DNA of 64,000 bases from Cordylochernes scorpioides (lineage: Eukaryota > Arthropoda > Arachnida > Pseudoscorpiones > Chernetidae). Made by a program: the position numbers and the translations under genes. The notes under the pieces were generated by a model, which did no database searches, had not been told where the DNA came from, and was given only the letters and a program-made list of their open reading frames with translations. This document shows positions 55,020-64,000 of this stretch, piece after piece. The stretch is from the NCBI GenBank assembly GCA_030710605.1, contig CP092863.1, forward strand, positions 106,502,099-106,566,098, given 5' to 3'. Within the stretch, counting starts at the first letter, position 1. Every line of letters begins with the position of its first letter.

Positions 55020-56310
55020 TTTGTTTTTTTTTTTGTTTTTTTTTGCGAATCCGGGATATCTCATATGTGAGTCGAAATGTTTTAATAAAAAGCTTATGCT
55101 GTTGTTGTTTTATATATAAATCATGAGGTTAAAAAGGAAACGAAGATGACTAGAAAACATAGAGTAGTTGTTATCTCTCCACCAAGACTGTATATAACTC
55201 TATTTACATATTGGTACTTTCTACCTTTGTTTGAACCTTTGTCTTTTCTTAGACTCCTGGATGACTCATTGATGAGTCGAAATGTCTTAATAAAAAGCTT
55301 ATGCTGTTGTTGTTTTAGATATAAGTCATGGGGTTAAAAAGGAAACGAAGATGACTAGAAAACACACCGTAGTTGTTATATCTCCACCAAGACTGTATGT
55401 AAATGTGTTATCTATTTACATATTGGTACTTTATACCTTTGTTTGTTTTTTGTCCTTTTTTGGAGTCCTGGATATTCATTGATGAGTCGAAATGTTTTAA
55501 AAGAGCTCTTGTTTTAGATTGTGGCCATGAGGTTAAAAAGTAAAATAAGATGACCAAAAGACACACATTGGTTGTTATGTCTTTATTTACCATACCTATT
55601 TACATATTGTTACTTTCTACCTCTTTGTTTGATTTTTGTCCTTTCTTATATACCGGGATGACTGGTGAGCCGAAATGTTTTAATAAAGCTCTTGTTTTAG
55701 ATTTAAGTCATGGGGTTAAAAAGGTAAGGAAGAGTACTAGAAGACACACCGTAGTTGTTATATCTTTCCACCAAGACTGTATGTAACTGTATTTACATAT
55801 TGGTACTTTATACCTTTGTTTGAACTTTTGTCCTTTTTTTTTTGACTCATTGATAAGTCGAAATGTTTTAATAAAAAGCTTGTGTTGTTGTTTTAGATTG
55901 AAGTCATAGGGTTAAAAAGGAAACGAAGATGACTAGAAAACATAGACTAGTTGTTATCTCTCCACCAAGACTGTATAACTGTATTTACATATTGGTACTT
56001 TATACCTTTGTTTGAACCTTTGTCCTTTTTGACTCATTTATGAGTCGAAATGTCTTAATAAAAAAGCTTATGTTGTTGTTTTAGATATAAGTCATGGGGT
56101 TAAAAAGTTATGGAAGATAACCAGAAGACACACCGTAGTTGTTATATCTCTCCACCAAAACTGTATATAACTGTATTTACATATTGGTACTTTATACCTT
56201 TGTTTGATTTTTGTCCTTTCTTGGAGTCTTGGATGACTCATTGATGAGTCGAATTGTTTTAATAAAAAGCTTATGCTGTTGTTGTTTTAGATTCAAGTCA
56301 TGGGTTTAAA
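55020..56310 (+). repeat. HH-d tandem array, about seven units of ~180-205 bp
   Basis: Units carry ggttaaaaaggaaacgaaga, ctccaccaagactgtatata, tttacatattggtacttt and a conserved GACTCATTGATGAGTC hairpin followed by GAAATG and ttaataaaaagctt. The hairpin is present in diverged form in each unit (about 55060, 55260, 55470, 55650, 55845, 56030, 56235). Confidence 0.85.
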
Positions 56311-56329
56311 ACCATAACACTTTATTTTT

Positions 56330-57240
56330 TAAATAATTACTGTAGAGGTATAAAAAAGCTTTTTCTTCCTTATAGCTTTCAATTTGCATATTATTCCAGC
56401 AGAAGACTAAAGATATAGTAATAAAAGTATATTGGGAAGTTAAATTTCCAGTAAAAAAGGTGAAAATAGCTTTTTCTTCGTTATAGCTTTCAATTTGCAT
56501 ATTATCCCAACAGAAGACTAAAGGTATAAAATAGCTCTTCTTTGTTATAGCTTTCAATTTGCATATTATCCCAGCAGAAGACTAAAGATATAGTAATAAA
56601 AGTATATTGTGAAGTTAAATTTCCAGTAAAAAAGGTAAAAATAGCTTTTTATTCGTTATAGCTTTCAATTTGCATATTATCCCAGCAGAAGACTAAAGAT
56701 ATAGTAATAAAAGTATATTGTGAAGTTAAATTTCCAGTAAAAATGGTAAAAATAGCTTTTTCTTCGTTATAGCTTTCAATTTGCATATTATCTCAACAGA
56801 AGACTAAAGGTATAAAATAGCTCTTTCTTCTTTGTTATAGCTTTCAATTTGCATATTATCCCAACAGAAGACTAAAGATATAGTAATAAAAGTATATTAG
56901 GAAGTTAAATTTCCAAAAAAAAAAAGGTATAAAATACTTCTTTTTTTTTCTTCGTTATAGCTTTCAATTTGCATATTATCCCAACAGGCGACAAAAGATA
57001 TAGTAATAGAAGTATATTGGGAAGTTGAATTTCAAGAAAAAAGGTATAAAATAGCTCTTTTTTCTTTGTTATAGCTTTCAATTTCCATATTATCCCAGCA
57101 GAAGTCTAAATATATCGCAATAAAAGTATATTGGGAAGTTAAGTTTCCAGAAAAAAATGTATAAAATAGCTCTTTTTTTCTTCGTTATAGCTTTCAATTT
57201 GCATATTATCCCAGCAGAAGACTAAAGATATAGTAAAAGT
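56330..57240 (+). repeat. ~112-bp tandem array, about nine units
   Basis: Units share gttatagctttcaatttgca, tattatcccagcagaagact and gggaagttaaatttcc. Some units are shortened to about 63 bp by loss of the ctaaagatatagtaataaaa part. Confidence 0.9.
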
Positions 57241-57241
57241 A

Positions 57242-57402
57242 CAGTTAAACCTGTCTATAGCGCCCCCTCTTGGGACTCACCAAAATAAGGCGCTATAGAC
57301 AGGTCACTTTTAATGTAAAATGTTTACATTTTAATGTTTAAAATCGGGGGCTATAGAGATGAAGGCGCTATTTAGAGGGGGCGCTATAGACAGGCTTAAC
57401 TG
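57242..57402. mobile_element. MITE-A copy
   Basis: CAGTTAAACCTGTCTATAG at the left after TA; the right end GACAGGCTTAACTG is followed by TT rather than TA, so the right flank has changed. Confidence 0.75.
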
Positions 57403-57600
57403 TTTTGAAAATAGAGCAATCCATAAATACATCTTTAAATAAAAAAAAAACATATATTAGATCAAAATATCACGTTTTGTGGCGCTGAGTTTGTTGTTGA
57501 CACACTTTAAAAATGTTATAATACTTTGATAAAGGTTGGCGTTAAGCCAACTGAATTATTAGTAAAATAAATTATATTTTGATCCAATTTCCACGCGCAG
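57403..57600 (+). mobile_element. Relative of the 384-705 retroposon, single arm
   Basis: ttttgaaaatagagcaatcc, then ctgagtttgtt, then tttgataaaggttggcgtta and agccaactgaa. Confidence 0.55.
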
Positions 57601-58370
57601 TGGAAGCGTGCCAATAACCTGTTGAAAAATATTTATGTAGTCGTAGAGGGAGAGAAAGGTCCTTTATTACCTAAAGGTATAAAAAGAAGGACAAACTATA
57701 TGTACATCAACAGCTCACGCCGGCCTGTCCTATCCAATAACCGCTAGCCTACAAAACAATCCAACAAGGCCGCGCTATATATGCAGATATGTCAATTAAC
57801 ATAGACAATTATAAAGTTCTATGCAAATCACAAGAGTTATCTATTGTAGAATTATTCCGGAATTGTAACTTTCAACAGTTTAACTGTATATTGGGAAATT
57901 AAATTTCCAAAAAAAAAAAGAAGTTTTAAAATAGCTTCGTTAGCTTTCAATTTCCATATTATCCCAACAGACGATTGTATCCCCAAGTCAAGAATGGCCT
58001 TAATGAGGATAAAGTTGAAGAAAGGAAAAAGAACAACGTCCAGTTAACCATTGTTTTGAGAAACTTCTCATAACTTTTTAATTGTTTTTTTATTGGAAAA
58101 TTCTAATTAGAGAAGGAAGTATGAAGAGAGGGGAGTTTTTCCTCATTGAATTACTAGAAATGATCTGAGGGGGTTAGAGAGACCCCGGGTTTCCTTGAGT
58201 TACCCGGGATGAGGTAACAAAATATAATAATGATTAATGAAGGAAAAATATAATGCAGGCCGTTTATTCCAGGATATTTATCAAAATTTAGCAATTTACT
58301 TCAATCCATTCCGTTTAGAAAAATCTTTTTTAAGACAGTAACAGTAATAATAAAGCAAAATTTGTATTAT
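57601..58370. other. Unassigned stretch
   Basis: One stray unit of the 112-bp array at about 57893-57970. No gene recognised. Confidence 0.4.
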
Positions 58371-58770
58371 TCTATATACAGTTATGAGCGTTATTCTTGG
58401 TCGCCTCTGTCACGGTTTGCTTTTTTTTTTTTTTTTTGGAATGGCGCCCTCCTATTGGTCGGCTACAATCACGCCACCTTTACCCCCCCACTCGCATTAT
58501 CGTTTTTGTAACTATTGTGTTGGAGCGGGTCGCTCCCTAAATAAATGCATATATTAGATAATAACCAAATGGAATCCTCTCTTTCTTTTTCCCAGTAAGA
58601 GACGCCTACGGAAGCCAACAGTACATAGACAGATAAAGCACATAGGCTATAGTTATTAACTAACATATGCAATTATTTAAGGCGCCAATTTATAATTGTA
58701 ACAAATATTATTTGAATCAAAACGTTCAATCTCGGGTAAAACACGGGCGTTGCCCGGGTCATTCGGCTAG
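58371..58770 (+). mobile_element. Helitron, full-length non-autonomous copy
   Basis: Begins TCTATATACAGTTATGAGCG and ends with the hairpin CGGGC-GTT-GCCCG plus GTCATTCGGCTAG|T. Contains an inverted repeat of about 17 bp (ataaatgcatatattag) around cagtaagagacgcc, and a poly-T. No coding frame. It serves as reference for the tRNA-carrying copy. Confidence 0.85.
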
Positions 58771-58799
58771 TAGATTATAACTACAAGAAAATAAAGACC

Positions 58800-58895
58800 T
58801 AATTCAAATAAATAAATAGTGTATGACGTTTCGGTAACAGCATGTCAGGCAAAGAAACTTTCCACTTCCTTAAGTTTTGTCCATGAGTGTATATA
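58800..58895. other. HH-e fragment and MITE-C terminus
   Basis: aataaatagtgtatgacgtt with cggtaacagc, then ttccttaagttttgtccatg and agtg. Confidence 0.5.
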
Positions 58896-58969
58896 TAGAC
58901 GTCTTTTTAAAAGTCTTTAATTTGAACAATTATGTTATGATGCCTAGCGTGCCATCTGTTATGAATATT

Positions 58970-59490
58970 CGAAACTATTATAACGTGTATGATTCTTTGA
59001 AAATTAAACAATTTCTACTGCCCTTACTGCGATGAAAAAATATATTGGTAGGGCTTGGCTCATCAGTGGTGAACCCTCACAGCGGTTTCGCCAATTTAAT
59101 CCACCAGACCGCTTCTCAGAGCTCTAATACTGTATGGACGATTCTGCTTATATACGCAGCACTGAAGGATGGAATCTCAGAAATGGTATTCAAGTCAAGC
59201 TTATAGGACAGTAGAATTACATTTAAATATTCGCATCGAGCAATGTTCTTCCGCAAACAATAAAGACAAGGCCAGTTAGGCATAAATTAACACAAAGCAG
59301 TGTTATTGTTTGCGGAAGAGCATTGCTCGATGTAAATATTTGAATGTAATTCTACTGTCCTATAAGCTTATGTCCATAGTTTTCTTGAAAACCATTTCTA
59401 AGATTCCACCCTTCAGTGTAACATATATAAGCAGAATTGTCCAATACAGTATTAGAGCTCTGAGAAGCGGTCTGGTGGATTAAATAGAAC
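58970..59490. repeat. Large FB1 foldback, arms of about 170-190 bp
   Basis: 59098-59269 is the near reverse complement of 59306-59490, including cgagcaatgttcttccgcaa and ctctaatactgtat. The centre is gacaaggccagttaggcata. The left part also contains the complete reverse FB1 core. Confidence 0.85.
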
Positions 59491-59950
59491 GGTGCGAGGT
59501 TGTATATATACTATAAAATTTGACGAAAAAAAAAAGGTATTTACAATATAATGTCACAAATTACGTAAGTTATAAACCCGGTATAGGTTTGACAAAGGGC
59601 AGTTGACATGTTTCAATACTTGGACAGCAGTCATAACATCACTCTACAAACTCATTAGTCGCCTCATTAACAATTAACAACGGTCTCGTTAATTAAACAT
59701 GGCCGCTACAATTATGGCGGTCATCCCACTGGGGACAAATAAAAATTAGTTTTTTTTTTTTTTTCAATCATTATTAATAATTATTTTTGACCAATGACAA
59801 ATTTGTTTCCATATGATGTACAATAAATTGTAAATTAAATTCACTGTACAATAAATTGATAAAGAGGGAGCAATCTCTCGAAATATTGAGAAAAAAATTG
59901 TTTTTTTTTTTCTTTTACAGATCCAGGTACGCCCTTTTTTATAATCTTCT
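59491..59950. other. Unassigned AT-rich stretch
   Basis: No gene recognised. Confidence 0.4.
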
Positions 59951-59954
59951 TTAC

Positions 59955-60050
59955 TCCGTCAAATTTTTCGATAGCCACGACCTGGGATCGAATCCCGCAT
60001 CCATAAACCTCGATTCTTGCAAAAATCCAACCAACCTACCGATGAGTATA
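59955..60050 (+). mobile_element. SINE-3-related fragment
   Basis: cacgacctgggatcgaatcc (B box region), then cgattcttgcaaaaatccaa. Confidence 0.55.
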
Positions 60051-60093
60051 TAAAATAAAAGGATTTAATCCCGAATGTTTCTTTTATATACAA

Positions 60094-60505
60094 CTAGCCG
60101 AATGACCCGGGCAACGCCCGTGTTTTACCCGATTGAATGTTTTGATTCAAATACTATTTGTTACAATTATAAATTGGCGCCTTAAATAAATGCATATATC
60201 AGTTAATAACTATAGCCTATGTGCTTTATCTGTCTATGTACTGTTGGCTTCCGTTGGCGTCTCTTACTGGGAAAAAGAAAGAGAGGATTCCATTTAGTTA
60301 TTAACTAATATATGCATTTATTTAAGGAGCGACCCGCTCCAACACAATAGTTACAAAAACGAAGAAGCGAGTGGGGGGGGGGGCAAAGGTGGCGTGATCG
60401 TAGCCAACCAATAGGAGAGCGCCATTCCAAAAAAAAAAAAAAAAGCAAACGGTGACAGAGATGAAAAATTATTAAGAACGCATGACGCTCGTAACTGTAT
60501 ATAGA
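60094..60505 (-). mobile_element. Helitron, full-length
   Basis: CTAG end at 60094-60097 (ctagccgaatgacccgggca) and TCTATATACAG start at 60505 on the minus strand. Same interior as 58371-58770 in reverse. Confidence 0.85.
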
Positions 60506-60509
60506 ATAC

Positions 60510-60800
60510 AAACTTCTACTATTCTTACTGCGATGAAAAAATATATTGGGAGGGCTTTGCTCATCAGTGGTGAAACCCTCCCAGCGGTTTCGCCAATTTA
60601 ATCCACCAGACCGCTTCTCTTAGAGCTCTAATACTGTATTGGACAATTCTGCTTTTATATGTTACATTGAAGGGTGGAATCTCAGAAATGTTTTTCAAGA
60701 AAACTATGGACATAAGCTTATAGGACAGTAGAATTACATTCAAATATTCGCATCGAGCAATGCTCTTCCGCAAACAATAAGGACAAAGCCAGTTAGGCAT
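60510..60800 (-). mobile_element. FB1 single-arm long copy
   Basis: Reverse FB1 from ctattcttactgcgatgaaa to gcatcgagcaatgctcttcc and gccagttaggcata. The same arm is doubled at 58970-59490. Confidence 0.7.
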
Positions 60801-60954
60801 AAATTAATATTGCCACAGAAAAAAAATATTTTTGAACGCTGTTTTTTATCATCATAAATATTTGCATAGTCATCACCCCTTACCATGCTTGTAATTTACC
60901 ACTTGAAAAATCAATTGACACATTTTGCAATATATAAGTTTGGAAACTATTTTA

Positions 60955-61170
60955 AAGGCGTAGCCCTTACTGCAATGGAGAAATTAATGGGAGGGCCTGG
61001 CTCATCAGTGGTGAACTGGCGAAACCGCTGGGAGGGTTCACCACTGATGAGCCAGGCCCTCCCATTAATTTTTTCATTGCAGTAAGGGCAGTAGAAATTG
61101 TTTTATTTTAAAAAGAATCATACACGTCTATAATATTTTCGTATTTTGATAACAGATGGCGCGCTAGTGC
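60955..61170. repeat. FB1 foldback
   Basis: gcccttactgcaatggagaa is inverted as the cattgcagtaagggc end; both arms carry gggagggcctggctcatcag. An FB1 tail with agatggcgcgct follows. Confidence 0.75.
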
Positions 61171-61276
61171 ATCAATATATGTTTAATTAATAAATTATTT
61201 TTAATTAAGCTTTTGTGGAATACTTGTCATCTCTACCGTGACAATATAAAGCTATAACGCGCTATCTATATATAGC

Positions 61277-61440
61277 AGTGAGTGCAAGTAACCAAACGGG
61301 GCTCTGACACATTTATACGTGTGAAAGTCGAATTGCTTTCTACATGTGGAGATATGTGGTGCATTTACAGTAAAAGCAGTCGCCAACTTCTACCTATCAT
61401 GATTATCATGACCTTTATCACGTGTACTAAGGGATACTAA
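61277..61440 (+). mobile_element. SINE-3 body and tail
   Basis: gtaaccaaacggggctctga through accttta and cacgtgtactaagggat. Confidence 0.7.
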
Positions 61441-61442
61441 TA

Positions 61443-61556
61443 TATAGACCACTTCCAAATAAATAAATAAATAATGTTTGATGTTTACTTAGCCGTATTG
61501 ATATGGAAATGTCAATCATAATTTACTTATATTTGGAAGTGGTCTTGTTACCACAC
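61443..61556. repeat. Short foldback, TIR-like ends
   Basis: agaccacttccaaata ... tatttggaagtggtct with an AAATAAAT-rich loop. Confidence 0.65.
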
Positions 61557-62510
61557 ATTATAAAGATGTAAAATGTATTCTTTGGACCTTCCTTGACAGT
61601 AGGTATGGAGAGAGAGATGATTAATCAGGATGGGTAGCGGGGTAGATGAAGTCAAATTTGAGGTCTTTCTTCCAGCTCAGATCATGGGTGAAGGCAGAGA
61701 TACTGCCATGCTCTCTCCATGATTATCATGCCTTGTACCATGTCTACTAGGGATAATAATAATAATAATAACCTTCTTTCTTCAAGTTTATCATTATGAT
61801 ATTCATAGCTTTTATAGGTCGGTTTGTAAATATAGTTTCGTTTTATTCTGATTAGTTAGAACTTCTGCTTCCCAGTACCATGTCGTCATTGTTAGCTAGC
61901 TAATCAAAGCAGCGCATGCGCAAAGTCATTACATTTTTTTTGTTGTTGTTGCATACAGACGAGGCAACGAGTCTACAAACCTTCATTCGATTTTGAATGC
62001 TTCTAATCAAATTTTATTTTGAAAAATAGTTTCAATGAAGGTGATTTTACGTCAAATTAATCGATAAATATTTGGACAGATATGGATTAAAGAATCCATA
62101 TGTAGGAAAAAGAAACAGAAGACAAAAATACGATGTCAACTAAGCGCCCTTGGAAGTTACACCGACACCCCAGAAACAACAACACAATGGGGATATAAGT
62201 ATTCATTAGTTCAAGACACTTAGCGCATTAAAGAATAGAAGAGAGAGATAAAAAAAATCCTATTCTTACTAAGTTAAAGGAGAGACCTATTTCCCAATCG
62301 TCTGCAAGAATTGCCAAATGTTGGGCGACCCACTCTGTGGTGTAATTCGAGCTTGGTCACACTGACATACAGAATAGCCAATAGGAACAACTCTGGTTAC
62401 ATTTTGAAGGATTCATTTTTAATTATCATGATGCTGTATAACTTTTAATGATTTAATATTAGTTAAGAGAGATGGACCTAACAAAAACATAAGTTTAATT
62501 TTGGGAATAT
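61557..62510. other. Unassigned stretch
   Basis: A SINE-3 end fragment is at 61715-61760 (ccatgattatcatgccttgt). No gene recognised in the rest. Confidence 0.4.
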
Positions 62511-62841
62511 AGTAGAACTACCTTCTTGTAATGGACAACACCTAATTGCATAGCCAAAGTATCCTTTAAAGAAAGGTGTCCTCTTACCGGAGAGTTTAGT
62601 AAAAATGGTAATTGTCCTTTGTAGAGAGGTGTCCTCTAGCGCGAGTGTCCTCTCATGGAGTATGTTCTACTGTAGAGAGGTGGCCTCTCATTGAGTATGT
62701 TCTACTGTAGAGAGGTGTCCTCTAGCGGAAGTGTTCTCTCATGGAGTATGTTCTACTGTAGAGAGGTGTCCTCTAGCGGGAGTATCCTCTCATGGAGTCT
62801 GTTCTACTGTAGAGGGGTGTTCTCTCATGGAGGTTCTACTG
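62511..62841. mobile_element. MITE-B with expanded right end
   Basis: Starts agtagaactaccttc. The right part repeats aggtgtcctctagcg...catggagtatgttctactg four to five times, as at 39723-40004. Confidence 0.7.
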
Positions 62842-62929
62842 TACTATTACTGTAGAAGCTTTCTTAGTGGACACCTCTAAACAACTGAAAGTTTTTTCCA
62901 CCAAAATTGCCCTTCCATATAAAATTTGG

Positions 62930-63055
62930 CTAATCTATTTTATCAATAAATCAAGAAAATACAAACACGTACGCGTTTCGGGCTGTTGGACATCGTCAGC
63001 GTGGTCTAGACTGTACCTCAAGGACCAAATACTGAGCGGTCGCTAAGTATGCTTT
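62930..63055 (-). mobile_element. HH-b repeat, partial
   Basis: On the minus strand CTGACGA (62999-62993), TGTCC-aaca-GCC-, GAAAC (62979-62975), then cgtacgtgtttgtattttct. Both core strands are intact but the stem II pairing is weak in this copy. Confidence 0.55.
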
Positions 63056-63076
63056 TTTTCTATCTTTATGTTTAAA

Positions 63077-63498
63077 CTAGCCGAATGACCCGGGCAACGC
63101 CCGTGTTTTACCCGATTGAATGTTTTTATTCAAATACTATTTGTTACAATTATAAATTGGCGCCTTAAATAAATGCATATATTAGTTAATAACTATAGCC
63201 TATGTGCTTTATCTGTCTATGTACTGTTGGCTTCCGTAGGCGTCTCTTACTGGGAAAAAGAAAGAGAGGATTCCATTTAGTTATTAACTAATATATGCAT
63301 TTATTTAAGGAGCGACCCGCTCCAACACAATAGTTACAAAAACGAAAAAGCGAGTGGGGGGGGGGGGCAAAGGTGGCGTGATCGTAGCCAACCAATAGGA
63401 GGGCGCCATTCCAAAAAAAAAAAAAAAAAGCAAACGGTGACAGAGATGAAAAATGAATGACGGATTAAGAATTGATGACGCTCGTAAGTGTATATAGA
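63077..63498 (-). mobile_element. Helitron, full-length
   Basis: CTAG end at 63077-63080 and TCTATATACAC start at 63498 on the minus strand; interior as in 60094-60505. Confidence 0.85.
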
Positions 63499-63504
63499 AT
63501 TGTA

Positions 63505-63545
63505 GCCTGTTGAAGGACATCATAGTCCGAAAGCTTGCCGATTAT
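63505..63545 (+). other. HH-c motif
   Basis: CTGTTGAAGGACATCATAG, then TCCGAAAGCTTGC. The GGAC...GTCC stem pairs perfectly; the core strand is CTGTTGA. Confidence 0.4.
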
Positions 63546-63608
63546 ACCTCACAAATAATGAAACTCGCCGCCGTAAACTTTGATTCCTTCTTTGATATTT
63601 GTTTTGCT

Positions 63609-63853
63609 TATATTGTGGCGAAGAAATAATTTAATATTATTCAATGAAAATATATCAACAGATTATATAAATATATATTACACTGTATTTGTAAAATCAT
63701 CTTTAAAATATTTCTTTGCTAGTTTGTTCAAAATTCCCTAGCTGTAGATAGTTTGGGGTTGATTTGTTAATAATTGTCGACTGGTCGTGGTGACGTCATC
63801 AATAAATACTTTCACATCTCCAGATATACAAAGACTTGATTTCTACGCTACAA
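63609..63853 (+). repeat. R8 repeat, empty site
   Basis: Colinear with 36600-37215 but lacking the SINE-1 insertion: aagaaataatttaatattat runs through the target. Keeps the TGACGTCA palindrome. The final 63854-64000 shows nothing recognisable. Confidence 0.7.
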
Positions 63854-64000
63854 TATATATATATATAAGATAAATAAGAAAACGGGGAAATTGTATCTAG
63901 AAGGCATTCCAGCTTCTCTCCAAGTGAAACAGGAACGCATATACAAATAAGATATTTGAATTTCATAGGATAGTAGTGATCCAATCGTTAAATCAAGTAA

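Noticed and set aside
58371-58770. Calling the Helitron 5' end with certainty
   Set aside because: The start TCTATATAC fits the family, but the base before it is T (ATTC) in all three full copies, whereas canonical insertions have A. The 5' limit may be one or two bases off.

Overview
This window looks like a repeat-dominated, AT-rich piece of an invertebrate animal nuclear genome. I found no intact host protein gene. The animal assignment rests on the mixture of element types. There are tRNA-derived SINEs with A and B boxes, a Tigger/pogo DNA transposon with TA duplications, several TA-flanked MITE families, and Helitrons with a hairpin plus CTAG 3' end. There are also remnants of non-LTR retrotransposons ending in a CxC...HxxxC knuckle, and U6 snRNA-derived sequence. 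The sequence alone does not let me name the phylum. Nearly all open frames of 60-150 codons here are accidental, and the three of more than 700 codons are by-products of one minisatellite.

Layout. 0-9 kb: nested SINEs, foldback elements and MITEs, a perfect 148-bp palindrome (2410-2557) and a tandem array built from U6 snRNA (5103-5527). 9-17 kb: a 70-74-bp array, a Helitron carrying a tRNA-Gly sequence (10257-10592), a Helentron-like element with an orphan endonuclease reading frame (CDS 12416-13180) and a 73-bp array with two alternating unit types (13357-14416). 17-27 kb: five further tandem arrays (about 140, 89, 105, about 140 and about 167 bp units) mixed with MITE-C, SINE-3 and MITE-A copies and a second U6-like fragment. 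27.2-29.3 kb: a 47-bp CpG-rich minisatellite of about 45 units. 29-45 kb: SINE-1, SINE-2 and SINE-3 copies, three LINE C-terminal remnants in the window (two here), MITE-B and MITE-C copies, and an internally deleted Tigger element (43796-44992). 46.6-50.7 kb: a 160-bp satellite of about 26 units, apparently born at a SINE-3/MITE-B junction. 51-57 kb: five more tandem arrays. 57-64 kb: Helitrons, large foldbacks, and MITE and SINE copies.

Three themes recur. First, many families exist as inverted dimers of their own ends (foldbacks). For SINE-1 these are flanked by 10-13-bp target duplications, and two loci have a matching empty site inside this window. Second, at least four dispersed families carry a short segment reading CTGANGA, then a hairpin, then GAAA. 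This resembles the catalytic core of the hammerhead ribozymes known from Penelope-like elements and retrozymes, but I could not find a cleavage-site strand in any copy. Third, tandem arrays here repeatedly start from a transposon or small-RNA fragment (U6, LINE 3' end, MITE terminal repeat, SINE/MITE junction).

Family names used below (SINE-1/2/3, MITE-A/B/C/D, FB1, HH-a to HH-e, R5-R8) are my own labels for this window, not database names.
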